This document shows, in pieces, positions 9,301 to 18,373 of a stretch of DNA of 64,000 nt. The translations under genes were made by a program, and so were the position numbers. Under the pieces are notes generated by a model. It did no database searches, was not told where the DNA came from, and saw only the letters and a list, made by a program, of their open reading frames with translations. Where the stretch lies: assembly GCF_013267355.1 (NCBI RefSeq), contig NZ_CP053985.1, positions 1,550,001 to 1,614,000 on the forward strand, read 5' to 3'. The stretch comes from Achromobacter pestifer. GTDB taxonomy: Bacteria > Pseudomonadota > Gammaproteobacteria > Burkholderiales > Burkholderiaceae_B. Every line of letters starts with the position of its first letter. Within the stretch, counting starts at the first letter, position 1.

Positions 9301-12080
9301 AAGTCAGCATCCTGCCAGCCGACGTGGTGGTAAGCACCGACGCCGACGCGCAGGAAGTCGAACAAGCCGGCCTGACCGCCCGCATTGCCGAGCCTGGCGA
9401 AGCCTACGGCGCGGACGTGGGCCGCCCACTGCAATCCCTCGTGCGCGAGCGCCGCCAGGCCAACATGGCGATCGAGATCCGCAACGCCCGCGAGCACAAC
9501 CTGAAGAACGTCAGCGTGGAAATCCCGCGCGACAAGTTCACCGTCATCACCGGCGTGTCCGGTTCCGGCAAGTCCACGCTGGCCTTCGACATCTTGTTCA
9601 ACGAGGGACAGCGCCGCTACCTGGAATCGCTCAACGCCTACGCCCGCGCCATCGTGCAGCCGGCCGGCAAACCGGACGTGGACGCCATCTTCGGCATTCC
9701 GCCCACGGTCGCCATCGAGCAGCGCACCAGCCGCGGCGGACGCAAGTCCACCGTGGCCACGATGACGGAAATCCACCACTTCCTGCGCCTGCTGTACGTC
9801 AAGCTGGGCACGCAATACTGCCCCGACTGCAACGTGGCGGTGGAGCCCCAGAACACGGACCAGATCGTGGCGCGGCTGCTGCGCGAGCACCGGGGCGTAC
9901 ACATCGGCCTGCTGGCGCCGCTGGTCACCGCCCGCAAGGGCTACTACACGGATCTGGCCAAGTGGGCCGGATCCAAGGGCCACTCGCACCTGCGCGTGGA
10001 CGGCGAGTTCATCCCCGTCGCCCCCTGGCCGCGCCTGGACCGCTACAAGGAACACACCATCGAGCTGCCGATCGCGGACGTGGTGGTGGATCCGGCCAAC
10101 GAGGCCGAGCTGCGCGCGGCGGTCAAGAACGCGCTCGAAAACGGCCAAGGCGTCATGTCGGTGGTCTGGCCGGTGAACAAGCTGCACGAGGCGCTGGACA
10201 GCGACCTGCAGCAGCAGCACTTCTCCGTCAAGCGCGCCTGCCCGTCCTGCGGCACCAGCTTCCCCGAGCCGGATCCGCGCCTGTTCTCGTACAACTCCAA
10301 GCACGGCTGGTGCACCGGCTGCTACGGCACCGGCCTGCAACTGCAAGGCTTCGACGAAGAACAGACCGGCGAGGAAACCGCCTGGAACGCCTGGTACGAA
10401 GGCGAGGCCAAGCCCTGCACGCAATGCGACGGACAGCGCCTGAACCGCGTGGCCCGCGCCGTGCGCTGGCGCGACAAGTCCATCGCGGAACTCGCCTCGC
10501 TGCCGGTGTCGGACGCGCATACCTTCTTCACCGGACTGGTGGCGCGCGGCCGCGAAGGCGAGATCGCCCGCGACATCCTCACGGAAATCCGCGGACGCCT
10601 GAACTTCATGCAGGAGGTGGGGCTGAACTACCTGGCGCTGGACCGGGCCGCGCCCACGCTGTCCGGCGGCGAAGCGCAGCGCATCCGTCTGGCCGCGCAG
10701 CTGGGTTCGAATCTGCAAGGCGTCTGCTACGTGCTGGACGAGCCGACCATCGGCCTGCATCCGCGCGACAACCGCATCCTGCTGGACGCGCTGGCGCGCC
10801 TGGAAGGCAACGGCAACACGCTGGTGGTGGTGGAACACGACGACGACACCATCCGCCGCGCCTCGCACATCATCGACATCGGACCGGGCGCGGGCATCCG
10901 CGGCGGCCGCGTGGTGGCCCAGGGCAGCGCGCAAGACCTGATCGACGCGCCCGAATCGGTCACCGGCCGTTATCTGGCCAAACCCTTGCAGCATCCGCTG
11001 CAAGGCCGCCGGCCGGTCGAGGCCGACACGCCCATGATCGAGATCAAGGGTGCGCGCCTGCACAACCTGCGCAGCGTGGACGCGCAGTTCCCGGTGGGCC
11101 GCCTGAGCGTGGTGACCGGCGTATCGGGCTCGGGCAAGTCCACGCTGGCGCGCGAAGTGCTGCTGGACAACCTGATGCAGGCCGTCTCGCAAGGCAAGGC
11201 GCCGGGCTGGGCGGGTTGCGAAAGCATCAAGGGCTGGGAAGCCATCGACCGCGTGCTGGAAGTGGACCAGACGCCCATCGGCAAGACGCCGCGCTCCTGC
11301 CCGGCCACCTACGTGGGCTTCTGGGACGACGTGCGCAAGCAATTCGCCGATACCCGCGAAGCGCGCATGCGCGGCTGGACCGCGGCGCGCTTCTCGTTCA
11401 ACACCGGCGACGGCCGCTGCCCGATCTGCGAAGGCCAGGGCATGCGCACCATCGAGATGAACTTCCTGCCGGACGTGAAGGTGCCCTGCGACGCCTGCAA
11501 CGGCGCGCGCTTCAACAACGACACGCTCAGCGTGCAGATGCGCGGCAAGAACGCCGGCGAACTTCTGTCCATGGAAGTGGACGACGCCATCGGCTACTTC
11601 GCGGCGCATCCCAAGATCCACCGCCCGCTGCAGCTGATGCAGGACGTGGGCCTGGGCTACCTGACGCTGGGACAGCCCTCGCCCACGCTGTCGGGCGGCG
11701 AAGCGCAGCGCATCAAGCTGGTGACCGAGCTGTCCAAGGCCCGCCTGACCGACGGTCTGATCAAGACCGGCCGCGCATCCCGCATCCCGCATACGCTGTA
11801 CGTGCTGGACGAGCCCACCGTCGGCCTGTCGATGGCCGACGTGGAAAAGCTGATCCATGTGCTGCATCGCCTGGTGGAAGCCGGCAATACGGTGGTGGTG
11901 ATCGAGCACAACCTGGACGTGATCGCCGAAGCCGACTGGCTGCTGGACCTGGGCCCCGAAGGCGGCACGGGCGGCGGCAAGCTGGTGGGCGAAGGCTCTC
12001 CCGAACACGTCATGACCCTGAGCGACCATTCCCATACCGGACGGGTCCTGAAGGAATTCCTGGCACATCAACAGCAGTAA
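6318..12080 (+). CDS. Tandem-duplicated UvrA (excinuclease ABC subunit A, 1920 residues)
   Basis: The protein is two UvrA units in one chain, about 1-1049 and 1050-1920. All four ABC ATPase sites look intact: Walker A GVSGSGKS near residues 33, 682, 1079 and 1601; LSGGE signatures near 533, 875, 1448 and 1791; Walker B as [24 protein letters not shown] and LDEPTVGL. Each unit has UvrA zinc-type cysteine clusters (for example CPTCGG/CPDCDG and CPICEG/CDACNG) and a region matching the UvrB-binding domain; in the first this carries an Ala/Lys-rich insert near 183-209. Usual UvrA is about 940 residues and works as a dimer, so this is a covalent dimer of a UvrA paralogue. Likely role: damage recognition in nucleotide excision repair, possibly SOS-controlled. 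pabB starts five bases after its stop. Confidence 0.9.
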   Translation: MSSQIRIVGARQNNLKNLDLTIATGELVVVTGVSGSGKSSLAFDTLYAEGQRRYVETFSPYARQFLDRMDKPQVDRIEGILPAIAIDQTNPVRSSRSTVGTMTELNDHLKLLFARGAKLYCRGCGKVVRRDTPDSVYHSLAERAAAAGDPRLVVTFPIAVPSNFTEEEVRGFLEQQGYTRVHAEETAAPRAAAPAKGAKKTKAAKAGTESRRILHVIQDRFRFAGTERERIMEALDTALRMGAGHLAVYVMDAEGGNAHIWKYSDRLHCADCDIEYTDPLPSSFSFNSPLGACEACRGFGRVIGIDFGLVIPDENKTLLEGAIKPWTTPSYKECQDELQKYAPKAGVPLGVPWKSMSEEHKRWVLYGTPDWKGGNDAWKHQWYGVQRFFDWLETKAYKMHVRVLLSKYRSYTPCPTCNGARLKPDALLWRLGTREEADTVLPPADGRYKRFMPVSANWSREQLEGLGGLSIHDVMLLPIERVRIFFDALSFSGALDAATDLLMTEVRARLKFLCDVGLGYLTLDRQSRTLSGGEVQRINLTTALGTSLVNTLFVLDEPSIGLHPRDMHRVVEVMHRLRNAGNTLVVVEHDPQVMVAADRIIDIGPGPGERGGHIVFDGTPAQLRAARTLTGDYLGGRQRVEAPRPMPVAANTPRLLLEGVNAHNLKNVSVELPLGRLVCVTGVSGSGKSTLVQDVLFPALLKQKGKPSESPGAFDRLLGAEQIADVVMVDQTPIGKTARSNPASYVGAFDAIRKLFAQAPLARERAYTAGTFSFNGGDGRCPTCGGTGFEHVEMQFLSDVYLRCPDCDGKRFRPEVLEVRVEHLGKSASIDEVLAMTVSEALDFFKGLRDVQTGLAPLADVGLEYVRLGQPVPTLSGGEAQRLKLAGHLAEAARSGISTAKVAKKGSLFLFDEPTTGLHFDDVARLMRAFRKLLAAGHTLLVIEHNLDVIRAADWLIDLGPEGGDAGGLVIGTGTPQDLMDNPKSHTGAALRDYEVSILPADVVVSTDADAQEVEQAGLTARIAEPGEAYGADVGRPLQSLVRERRQANMAIEIRNAREHNLKNVSVEIPRDKFTVITGVSGSGKSTLAFDILFNEGQRRYLESLNAYARAIVQPAGKPDVDAIFGIPPTVAIEQRTSRGGRKSTVATMTEIHHFLRLLYVKLGTQYCPDCNVAVEPQNTDQIVARLLREHRGVHIGLLAPLVTARKGYYTDLAKWAGSKGHSHLRVDGEFIPVAPWPRLDRYKEHTIELPIADVVVDPANEAELRAAVKNALENGQGVMSVVWPVNKLHEALDSDLQQQHFSVKRACPSCGTSFPEPDPRLFSYNSKHGWCTGCYGTGLQLQGFDEEQTGEETAWNAWYEGEAKPCTQCDGQRLNRVARAVRWRDKSIAELASLPVSDAHTFFTGLVARGREGEIARDILTEIRGRLNFMQEVGLNYLALDRAAPTLSGGEAQRIRLAAQLGSNLQGVCYVLDEPTIGLHPRDNRILLDALARLEGNGNTLVVVEHDDDTIRRASHIIDIGPGAGIRGGRVVAQGSAQDLIDAPESVTGRYLAKPLQHPLQGRRPVEADTPMIEIKGARLHNLRSVDAQFPVGRLSVVTGVSGSGKSTLAREVLLDNLMQAVSQGKAPGWAGCESIKGWEAIDRVLEVDQTPIGKTPRSCPATYVGFWDDVRKQFADTREARMRGWTAARFSFNTGDGRCPICEGQGMRTIEMNFLPDVKVPCDACNGARFNNDTLSVQMRGKNAGELLSMEVDDAIGYFAAHPKIHRPLQLMQDVGLGYLTLGQPSPTLSGGEAQRIKLVTELSKARLTDGLIKTGRASRIPHTLYVLDEPTVGLSMADVEKLIHVLHRLVEAGNTVVVIEHNLDVIAEADWLLDLGPEGGTGGGKLVGEGSPEHVMTLSDHSHTGRVLKEFLAHQQQ

Positions 12081-12085
12081 GACGC

Positions 12086-13222
12086 ATGGAATGTCGTTTT
12101 GAAGACCGGCTGGCCGGCCGCGCGCTGCGGTTCGAGGGCTTGTGCTCGCGGATCGAGGCGCGCTGCGCCGCCGAGGTCGGCCCGGCCCTGGCCGCCATCG
12201 AGGCGCAGCGGCGGCAGGGGCGCTGGATCGCCCTGTTGCTGGACTACGAACTGGGCGAATGGCTATTGCCCGAAGCCGCCATGGCGCCGCCCGCCGGCCC
12301 CTGGACGCCGCCGCGCGACGACGGCAGGCCGCGCCTGACGGCGCTGGTGTTCGAACGCAAGCAGGACGAAGCGCCCTGGGACGCACCGGATGCAGGCAGC
12401 GCGCCGGCCGCCATCAGCCTGCCCGCGCCGCGCATGACCGAGGCGGAATACGTGCGCCAGATCGAGACCATCCGCGGCCTGATCGGCGACGGCGAGTTGT
12501 ATCAGGTGAACTACACCCAGCCGCTGGACCTGCAATCCCAGGGCGACCCCGCCACGCTGTACCGGCGCATCGCCGCCCGCAATCCGGTGGCGCACGGTGC
12601 GTTCATCCAGGACGGGGAACGCACCGTGCTGTCGTTTTCGCCGGAACTGTTCGTGCGCCGCGACGGCCCGCGCCTGACCACGCGCCCGATGAAGGGTACG
12701 GCCCCGCGCCATCCCGATCCGGCCGAGGACGAACGGCTGGGCCAGGCGCTCCTGGCCAGCGAGAAAAACCGCGCCGAAAACCTGATGATCGTGGACCTGC
12801 TGCGCAACGACCTGGGCCGGCTGGCCGAGCCGGGCTCGGTGCGGGTCGACGCCCTGTTTTCGCTGGAGCGCTATCCCACCGTCTGGACCATGACGTCCAC
12901 GGTGTCGGCGCTGGCGCCCGACGCCTCGCTGGAAGACGTGCTGCGCGCGCTGTTTCCCTGCGGCTCCATCACTGGCGCCCCCAAGGTGGCGGCCATGCGC
13001 CGCATCCGCCAGATGGAGGCGGCGCCGCGCGGCCTGTACTGCGGCAGCGTCGGCTGGCTGGCGCCCGACGGCGACTTCTCGCTGAACGTGGCGATCCGCA
13101 CCCTGGTGCTGGACCGGGCCGGACATGGCGTCTACAGCGTGGGCGGGGGCATCGTGCACGATTCAGACCCGGCCGACGAATGGCAGGAATGCCACTGGAA
13201 GGCCCGGATCCTGCGGGCCTGA
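12086..13222 (+). CDS. pabB: Aminodeoxychorismate synthase component I
   Basis: The 378-residue product makes 4-amino-4-deoxychorismate from chorismate and ammonia, the first step to p-aminobenzoate for folate. It has the chorismate-binding core in the last 270 residues: LIGDGELYQVNYTQ, the PabB-type MKGT motif, EKNRAENLMIVDLLRNDLG, and FPCGSITGAPK. The MKGT lysine is the residue that attacks chorismate in PabB and separates it from anthranilate synthase. The N-terminal 110 residues are less conserved. ATG at 12086 lies five bases after the uvrA stop, suggesting coupling; a pabC-like gene follows after 96 bases. Some relatives fuse PabB and the lyase; here they are separate. Confidence 0.88.
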   Translation: MECRFEDRLAGRALRFEGLCSRIEARCAAEVGPALAAIEAQRRQGRWIALLLDYELGEWLLPEAAMAPPAGPWTPPRDDGRPRLTALVFERKQDEAPWDAPDAGSAPAAISLPAPRMTEAEYVRQIETIRGLIGDGELYQVNYTQPLDLQSQGDPATLYRRIAARNPVAHGAFIQDGERTVLSFSPELFVRRDGPRLTTRPMKGTAPRHPDPAEDERLGQALLASEKNRAENLMIVDLLRNDLGRLAEPGSVRVDALFSLERYPTVWTMTSTVSALAPDASLEDVLRALFPCGSITGAPKVAAMRRIRQMEAAPRGLYCGSVGWLAPDGDFSLNVAIRTLVLDRAGHGVYSVGGGIVHDSDPADEWQECHWKARILRA

Positions 13223-13318
13223 GGCCGCTATCCAGGCGTCCGGCGCCCCTGCGCGCCGGCAGCCATCGGTAGTAGGATAGAGCGCGGCGGCAGCGCACCT
13301 TTACCCCAGGAGAGTCCC

Positions 13319-13951
13319 ATGCAACCCGAACTGATCGAGACCATCCTGGTCGACGCCGAACGACGCGTGCCGCTGCTGGCGCGCCACCTCAAGCGCCTGG
13401 AAGCGTCCTGCCAGGCCCTGGGCTATGGCTGGGGCGGCCGCGCCGTCGAGGCCGACATCATGATTACCGCGCTGGGCCTGGCCACGCCGGGGCCGCACCG
13501 GCTGCGCCTGCTGGTGGCGCGCGACGGCAGCCGCAACATCCAGACCGCGCCGCTGCCGCCCCTGCACCCCGCGCAGGAAGCCATGCTGGCGCCCGAAGCG
13601 CTGCGTTCATCCGAACCGCTGTTGCGCTACAAGACCACCTACCGCCCCTGGTACACCAAGACCATCGAATGGCTGCCCTCGCATCCGCACATCTTCGACC
13701 TGCTCTATCTGAATGAGCGCGGCGAACTCTGCGAAGGCAGCCGCAGCAACGTCTATCTGCGCCTGGATGGCGACTGGTACACGCCGCCCGTGGACAGCGG
13801 CTGCCTGCCCGGCGTGCAGCGCGCCGAACTGCTGGACACGGACCAAGTGGAAGAGCGCGTCCTGACCCTGGCCGACCTGCACGCCGCCGAGGAAATCCGC
13901 CTGTCCAACGCGCTGCGCGGCTGGTTTCCGGTCACGCTGCGCGACGCTTAA
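13319..13951 (+). CDS. pabC: Aminodeoxychorismate lyase-like class IV aminotransferase
   Basis: This 210-residue protein belongs to the PLP-dependent class IV aminotransferase/lyase family. RHLKRLEAS near residue 22 and LRYKTTYRPWY with the likely PLP lysine (about K105) are seen, as are the phosphate-cup segments NERGELCEGSRSNVYL and PPVDSGCLPGVQR. It is shorter than E. coli PabC (269), as are the C-terminal halves of PabB-PabC fusions. Placed right after pabB, it should eliminate pyruvate from aminodeoxychorismate to give p-aminobenzoate. AGGAGA lies six bases before the ATG. Its end overlaps the convergent regulator by three bases. A transaminase of unrelated substrate is the alternative. 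Confidence 0.75.
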   Translation: MQPELIETILVDAERRVPLLARHLKRLEASCQALGYGWGGRAVEADIMITALGLATPGPHRLRLLVARDGSRNIQTAPLPPLHPAQEAMLAPEALRSSEPLLRYKTTYRPWYTKTIEWLPSHPHIFDLLYLNERGELCEGSRSNVYLRLDGDWYTPPVDSGCLPGVQRAELLDTDQVEERVLTLADLHAAEEIRLSNALRGWFPVTLRDA

Positions 13952-14850
13952 TCCGCAAACTCGTCGACCACCACCTGCCGCAGCCACTGGTTGGCGGGCT
14001 CGCGGTGGTTGCGGGCGTGCCAGAACACATTGATGACCGACTCCGGGATCTTCACCGGACAGGGCGAGGTTGCCAGGCCGAACGGACCGCAGGCGCAGTC
14101 GGCGAAGCGCTGCGGCACCACCGCGATCATGTCGGTGGCGGCCAGCACCGGCCCCACCGCGATGAAGTGCGGCACAGTCAGGCGCAGGCGCCGCCGGATG
14201 CCGGCCAGCCCTATCACCTGGTCGACCACGCCGTGCCCCGTGCCCTCCGAGGCGATGGCCACGTGCTCGGCCGCGCGGAACTGCCGAGCCGACACGCCGG
14301 TGCGCGCCAGGGGATGGTCGCGGCGGAAGATGCACACATAAGGCTGGCGGAACAGCAGGCGCTGGAAGAAACCACTTTTCAGGTCGGGCAGAAAGCCCAT
14401 GGCCAAGTCGATGCGGCCGCGCTCCATCTCGTCTTTCACGTCGATCGAGGTCGTGCGCACGGTGCGCACCGTGACGCTGGGCGCGGCGCGGTCCAGCGCG
14501 CGCATCAGCCGCGGCAGGAAATAGGTCTCGCCCACGTCGTTCACGCCGATCACGAAGGCGCGCTCGCTGTGCGCGGGGTCGAACGCGGCGCGGGCGTTCA
14601 AGGTGCTGTGCAGCGCTTCCAGCGCCGCGGCGATGGGCTGCGCCAGGTCCTGCGCATAGGGCGTGGGTACCATGCCGCGGGAGGTGCGCAGAAAGAGTTC
14701 ATCGCCCAGCAGCTTGCGCAGCCGGCCCAGCGCATTGCTGACGCCGGGCTGCGAGATGCCCAGGCTCTCAGCCACGGCCGACACCCGGCCGTGCTTGCGC
14801 AGTTCATTGAAGACGACCAGCAGGTTCAGGTCCACGTCTTGCAGGTTCAT
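13948..14850 (-). CDS. nagR: LysR regulator of the NahR/NagR/DntR group
   Basis: The 300-residue product opens with DVDLNLLVVFNELRKHGRVS and GISQPGVSNALGRLRKLL, then FLRTSRGMVPTPYA, closely the NahR/NagR/DntR pattern as I recall it, including IGVNDVGETYFLPRLM and the C-terminal NVFWHARNH. Those regulators activate naphthalene/salicylate genes when salicylate binds. It is divergent from salicylate 5-hydroxylase-like genes, which fits a NagR role. The start at 14850 is followed immediately by the helix-turn-helix. Its 3' end overlaps the convergent pabC-like gene. The effector is inferred, not shown. Confidence 0.82.
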   Translation of the reverse strand: MNLQDVDLNLLVVFNELRKHGRVSAVAESLGISQPGVSNALGRLRKLLGDELFLRTSRGMVPTPYAQDLAQPIAAALEALHSTLNARAAFDPAHSERAFVIGVNDVGETYFLPRLMRALDRAAPSVTVRTVRTTSIDVKDEMERGRIDLAMGFLPDLKSGFFQRLLFRQPYVCIFRRDHPLARTGVSARQFRAAEHVAIASEGTGHGVVDQVIGLAGIRRRLRLTVPHFIAVGPVLAATDMIAVVPQRFADCACGPFGLATSPCPVKIPESVINVFWHARNHREPANQWLRQVVVDEFAD

Positions 14851-14878
14851 GGGCGGTCTCCACCAATATTGATTCTGG

Positions 14879-14893
14879 TGATTTATCTCATCA
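14879..14893. promoter_or_regulatory. Candidate NagR-type operator
   Basis: TGAT-N7-ATCA sits in an AT-rich patch between the divergent regulator and the oxygenase operon, 29 bases from the regulator start. It has the T-N11-A core of LysR sites and resembles the TGAT half-site of NahR/NagR boxes. A CATAAC -10-like hexamer follows at 14916-14921 with a poor -35, as expected for an activator-dependent promoter. Confidence 0.45.
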
Positions 14894-15010
14894 AGCAGAT
14901 TCTATTTATTTATTTCATAACCTGCCCGATGATGCGACAAACGCCAGCGCCCATGCCGCGCCGGCTCTGCCGGACCGCCCCCGCGGTCCGCCGAACCAAG
15001 GAGACTCGCC

Positions 15011-15064
15011 ATGCGTACCTGTACGCTGCCCGCCGCCGCGCCCTGTCGCCGGAGCGGATCATGA
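15011..15064 (+). CDS. Possible 17-residue leader peptide coupled to the oxygenase gene
   Basis: An ATG with a strong AAGGAG seven bases before it starts a 17-codon frame ([17 protein letters not shown]). Its stop TGA overlaps the oxygenase ATG at 15061 as ATGA. The oxygenase itself has only GGAG about eight bases upstream, inside this small frame. The layout is that of a translationally coupled leader. There is no run of regulatory codons and no attenuator hairpin that I can see, and 17 codons is too short for codon-usage support. Confidence 0.4.
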   Translation: MRTCTLPAAAPCRRSGS

Positions 15065-16320
15065 ACGCCCCCGAGCAACCCATCCAATTCGCCCCGCGCT
15101 GGCAGGACGACGGATCCCACCGCATTCCCTTCGGCGTCTACACCGATGCCGCCCTGCATCAGCGCGAGATGGAGCGGTTCTTCTACCGCGCGCACTGGAG
15201 CTACGTGGGCCTGGAAGCCGAGATTCCGAACCCGGGCGACTTCAAGCGCACCGCTGTCGGTGAACGCTCCGTCATCCTGCTGCGCGACAACGACGGCCAG
15301 GTGCGCGTGGTCGAGAACGTGTGCGCCCACCGCGGCGTGCAATTCTGCCGCGAGCGTTCCGGTAACCGCAGCGAATTCGTCTGTCCGTATCACCAGTGGA
15401 ACTACGATCTGCAGGGCAACCTGATCGGCGTGCCGTTCCGCCGCGGCGTCAAACAGGACGGCAAGGTCAACGGCGGCATGCCGCCCGACTTCAAGCCGGA
15501 AGAACACGGTCTGACCAAACTGGCGGTGGCCTGCCGCAATGGCGTGGTGTTCGCCTCGTTCGACCACGATGTCGAACCGCTGGCGGACTATCTGGGGCCG
15601 GACATCCTGCACTACTTCGACCGCGTCTTCGACGGCCGCGAACTGGTGATCCATGGCTACAGCCGCCAGCGCATCCCCGGCAACTGGAAGCTGATGCAGG
15701 AAAACATCAAGGATCCCTATCATCCGGGCCTGCTGCATACCTGGTTCGTCACCTTCGGCCTGTGGCGGGCCGACAACCGCTCCGAGCTGAAGATGGACCA
15801 GCACTTGCGCCACGCCGCCATGATCTCGACGCGCGGCCAGGGCGGCAAGGGCAGCGTGACCAGCGGCGTGTCCAGCTTCAAGGAGCAGATGTCGCTGAAT
15901 GACGACCGTTTTCTCGACATCGTGCCGGAACCCTGGTGGAACGGCCCCACCGCCGTGCTGATGACGCTGTTTCCCAGCGTCATCATCCAGCAGCAGGTGA
16001 ATTCGCTGTCCACCCGCCACATCCAGCCGGTGGGCCACGACGCCTTCGACTTCGTGTGGACGCATTTCGGCTTTGCCGACGACACGCCCGAAATGACGCG
16101 CCGCCGGCTGCGCCAAGCCAATCTGTTCGGCCCCGCGGGCTTCGTGTCGGCGGACGACGGCGAGGTCATCGAATTCTCGCAATCCGGTTTCGAACAAAAG
16201 CCCTGGCACCGCAGCGTGGCGGAACTGGGCGGCAAGACCGCCGAAAACACCGACCACATGGTCACGGAAACGCTGATCCGCGGCATGTACGCGTATTGGC
16301 GGCGGGTCATGGAGGCCTGA
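15061..16320 (+). CDS. nagG: Salicylate 5-hydroxylase-like ring-hydroxylating oxygenase, large subunit
   Basis: A 419-residue Rieske non-haem iron oxygenase alpha subunit. The Rieske cluster ligands are C88, H90, C108 and H111 (CAHRG and CPYHQW). The mononuclear iron ligands are in [12 protein letters not shown] (H221, H226), with the bridging D218. Sequence along the whole chain agrees well with recalled NagG of the naphthalene-salicylate pathway (for example [32 protein letters not shown]). The predicted reaction is salicylate to gentisate with O2 and NADH. It is followed after two bases by the small subunit and then a Rieske ferredoxin. A related anthranilate or substituted-salicylate substrate cannot be excluded. 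Confidence 0.85.
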   Translation: MNAPEQPIQFAPRWQDDGSHRIPFGVYTDAALHQREMERFFYRAHWSYVGLEAEIPNPGDFKRTAVGERSVILLRDNDGQVRVVENVCAHRGVQFCRERSGNRSEFVCPYHQWNYDLQGNLIGVPFRRGVKQDGKVNGGMPPDFKPEEHGLTKLAVACRNGVVFASFDHDVEPLADYLGPDILHYFDRVFDGRELVIHGYSRQRIPGNWKLMQENIKDPYHPGLLHTWFVTFGLWRADNRSELKMDQHLRHAAMISTRGQGGKGSVTSGVSSFKEQMSLNDDRFLDIVPEPWWNGPTAVLMTLFPSVIIQQQVNSLSTRHIQPVGHDAFDFVWTHFGFADDTPEMTRRRLRQANLFGPAGFVSADDGEVIEFSQSGFEQKPWHRSVAELGGKTAENTDHMVTETLIRGMYAYWRRVMEA

Positions 16321-16322
16321 CG

Positions 16323-16796
16323 ATGCTGGACTTTCCCCTCTACTACCAACTGACCTGCCTGTACAACGACTACGCCGCCGCGCTGGACGCGGAAGAATGG
16401 GAGAAGTGGCCCGAGTTCTTCCTGGAGGATTGCGTGTACAAGGTGCTGCCGCGCGAGAACCACGAGCGCGGCTATCCGCTGGCGACCATGGCGTTCGAAA
16501 GCCGCGGCATGCTGAAGGACCGCATCTACGGCGCCACCGACACCATCTTCCACGACCCCTACTACCAGCGCCATGTAGTGGGCGCGCCGCGCGTGCTGTC
16601 GGTGCAGGGCGACCGCATCGAGTCCGAGGCCAACTACGCCGTGTTCCGCACCAAGCCCAGCCAGCTGACCACGGTGTTCAACGTGGGGCGCTACCTGGAC
16701 GTGGTCCGCCACGGCCCGGACGGACTCAAGTTCGAATCCCGGCTGTGCATCTTCGACAGCGAACTGGTGCCGAATTCGCTTATCTACCCCATCTGA
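16323..16796 (+). CDS. nagH: Salicylate 5-hydroxylase-like oxygenase, small subunit
   Basis: A 157-residue ring-hydroxylating dioxygenase beta subunit with the NTF2-like cone fold typical of this family: [23 protein letters not shown] at the start and a C-terminal [20 protein letters not shown] end. It has no redox centre and supports the alpha-subunit hexamer. It begins two bases after the large-subunit stop and the ferredoxin follows after 17 bases, so the three form one operon. Length is normal. Assignment to NagH follows from the partner gene. Confidence 0.85.
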   Translation: MLDFPLYYQLTCLYNDYAAALDAEEWEKWPEFFLEDCVYKVLPRENHERGYPLATMAFESRGMLKDRIYGATDTIFHDPYYQRHVVGAPRVLSVQGDRIESEANYAVFRTKPSQLTTVFNVGRYLDVVRHGPDGLKFESRLCIFDSELVPNSLIYPI

Positions 16797-16813
16797 ACAA
16801 GGACACGACAACA

Positions 16814-17125
16814 ATGAGCACGCAATGGATCAAGGCCGTCGCGCGGGACGAGGTGCCTGAAGACGACGTCATCGCCGTGCAGGCCGGCGGCCGCGAGATC
16901 GCGCTGTATGGCGTGGACGGCGAGGTCTACGCCACCGCCAACCTCTGTACGCACGGCAATGCGCGGCTGTGCGACGGCTTTCTGATGGGACATGAGATCG
17001 AGTGTCCGCTGCATCAGGGGCGCTTCGACGTGCGCGACGGGCGCGCGCTCTGTTCGCCGCTGCGCGAGAACATTGCCACTTATCCGGTCAGGATCGAGGA
17101 CGGCGTGGTGTTCGTGGCCCTGTAG
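16814..17125 (+). CDS. nagAb: Rieske [2Fe-2S] ferredoxin of the oxygenase system
   Basis: The 103-residue protein carries a Rieske cluster motif, CTHG near residue 45 and CPLHQGRFD near 64, of the soluble dioxygenase ferredoxin type. It passes electrons from an NAD(P)H-dependent reductase to the NagGH-like oxygenase. It ends the three-gene operon; the next gene is convergent and ends 12 bases further on. No ferredoxin reductase gene is in the window, so the reductase must be encoded elsewhere or be shared with another system. Confidence 0.87.
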   Translation: MSTQWIKAVARDEVPEDDVIAVQAGGREIALYGVDGEVYATANLCTHGNARLCDGFLMGHEIECPLHQGRFDVRDGRALCSPLRENIATYPVRIEDGVVFVAL

Positions 17126-17137
17126 CGGCCCGGTGGT

Positions 17138-17980
17138 TCAGATTGCCAGGCGCAGGGCTTCGTTGGCCGCCGCCATGCCCATGGCGGCCGTGACGGTCAC
17201 GACCGAGCCGTAGCCGGCGCAGGACAAGCCTTGCGGCGCCAGGGCTGCTCCCGAGGCGCCCATGTCGTCCTCGCCTTCGGTGGGGCGGGTCCAGGCGTCG
17301 GGCAGGATGGCGGGCTGGTCGAACCACAGGGCATGGATGCCCATTTTGGGCACCCGCTTCAAGGCTTTTCCGTTCTGGTCGGAAGCCCGCGGAAAACCGT
17401 GTTCGCGGCGCAGCTTGTTGCGCAGCTTGGACAGCAGCGCATCGTTGACCGCGGCGGACAGGTCGCCGGCGCGCAAGGCCAGCGGATCGGTCTTGCCGCC
17501 CGCGCCACCGCACAACAGCATGGGCACGCCGATTTCCCGCGCATGCAGGATCATCGCGATCTTGGCGGTGGCCTGGTCGGTGCAGTCGATGATGACGGAG
17601 TACGGGCCGGGCAGGACCTCGGCGACGTTCTCGGGCGAAACGAAGTCATCCACCCGCGTCAGCCGGCATTCCGGATTGATCGCCAGCACGCGCTCGGCCA
17701 TGGCATCGACCTTGGATAGTCCCAGCGTCTGGGTCAGCGCGTGGATCTGGCGGTTGACGTTGGATTCGGCGATGTGGTCCAGGTCGATGAGGGTCAACGC
17801 GCCTACCCCGCAGCGCGCCAGGGCTTCGACGGTCCAGGAGCCTACGCCGCCCAGGCCGGCGATTGCCACGTGGGCGTTGCGCAGACGGGCGGGGGCTTCG
17901 GGGCCGTACAGGCGGGAAAGGCTGCCGAAGCGGCGGTCGAGGTCGGCGGCGGGTTCCGGGATGTGGTCGGGGGAGTTCAT
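17138..17980 (-). CDS. tcdA: tRNA threonylcarbamoyladenosine dehydratase
   Basis: A 280-residue E1-like ATPase of the ThiF/MoeB superfamily, TcdA (CsdL) branch. The nucleotide-binding GLGGVGSWTVEALARCGVG is at about residues 43-61, followed by LTLIDLDHI and NVNRQIHA. It adenylates and cyclises t6A37 in tRNAs to ct6A, helping ANN codon reading. Start at 17980 gives the usual length. It is convergent with the ferredoxin gene. Its upstream side holds one of the two structured repeats, so its promoter must lie in the 30 bases before the repeat, within the repeat, or beyond it. Confidence 0.9.
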   Translation of the reverse strand: MNSPDHIPEPAADLDRRFGSLSRLYGPEAPARLRNAHVAIAGLGGVGSWTVEALARCGVGALTLIDLDHIAESNVNRQIHALTQTLGLSKVDAMAERVLAINPECRLTRVDDFVSPENVAEVLPGPYSVIIDCTDQATAKIAMILHAREIGVPMLLCGGAGGKTDPLALRAGDLSAAVNDALLSKLRNKLRREHGFPRASDQNGKALKRVPKMGIHALWFDQPAILPDAWTRPTEGEDDMGASGAALAPQGLSCAGYGSVVTVTAAMGMAAANEALRLAI

Positions 17981-18009
17981 GGGGAGTATTTTATTGCAGG
18001 CGTTGTTGT

Positions 18010-18310
18010 GGTTCTTTAGACGCCCGGCACGGCGGCGCCCGGGGTGGCGCGGGGCAACGATTGCGGTCCGGAGCCTTCGCTCCGGACTGCCCCGTCGTCA
18101 TCGTCGTCCAGGCCTGCGGCCTTCCCTTCCGATTCCCTCGGGCTTATCGACGCCCCGCGCCACCCCGGGCGCCGCCGCGCCGGGCTCTTCCAGCTGAATC
18201 TTGCCGGCCGCTGGGCCGGGCGGTGTGCTTGGCGTTCTGCTTCCTGGGGAGGACGAGAGAAAGATCTTGCAGGGACGCCAAAGACGGCCGCGCGGGCGGC
18301 CTTCTTTGGC
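18010..18310 (+). repeat. Structured dispersed repeat, copy 1
   Basis: About 300 bases between tcdA and the enoyl-CoA hydratase gene match copy 2 at 22684-22989 in inverted orientation. Order: a 13-base lead (18010-18022), a left arm (18022-18055), a 96-base core, a right arm (18152-18185) complementary to the left at 33 of 34 positions, a 91-base linker with CTTGGCGTT and AGATCTTGC, and a hairpin (18277-18310). The core holds a 9-bp stem, GTCCGGAGC with loop CTTC (18066-18087). No protein or transposase is credible inside. The hairpin ends 63 bases beyond the hydratase stop and could terminate that operon. No gene lies in 17981-18373. Confidence 0.85.
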
Positions 18311-18373
18311 ATATGGGTGTTGGTGGATGTATGGAGGACGCTGCGCGCAGGCGTGGCATTCGAAGCTGATGGG

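Noticed and set aside
7121..12085. Plus-frame open stretch inside uvrA that runs into pabB
   Set aside because: It is Arg/Pro-rich shadow translation; only the part from 12086 matches a protein family (PabB).
6423..12386. Very long open frame (1987 codons) on the minus strand opposite the uvrA-like gene
   Set aside because: It mirrors a GC-rich gene whose third positions avoid stops; it has no domain, no ribosome site and low-complexity His/Ala/Gly-rich sequence.
17863..18369. Small frames in repeat copy 1 that resemble frames in copy 2 (22288-22938, minus)
   Set aside because: Similarity follows from the conserved repeat DNA; arm and hairpin changes keep base pairing rather than protein sequence, and there is no start context.
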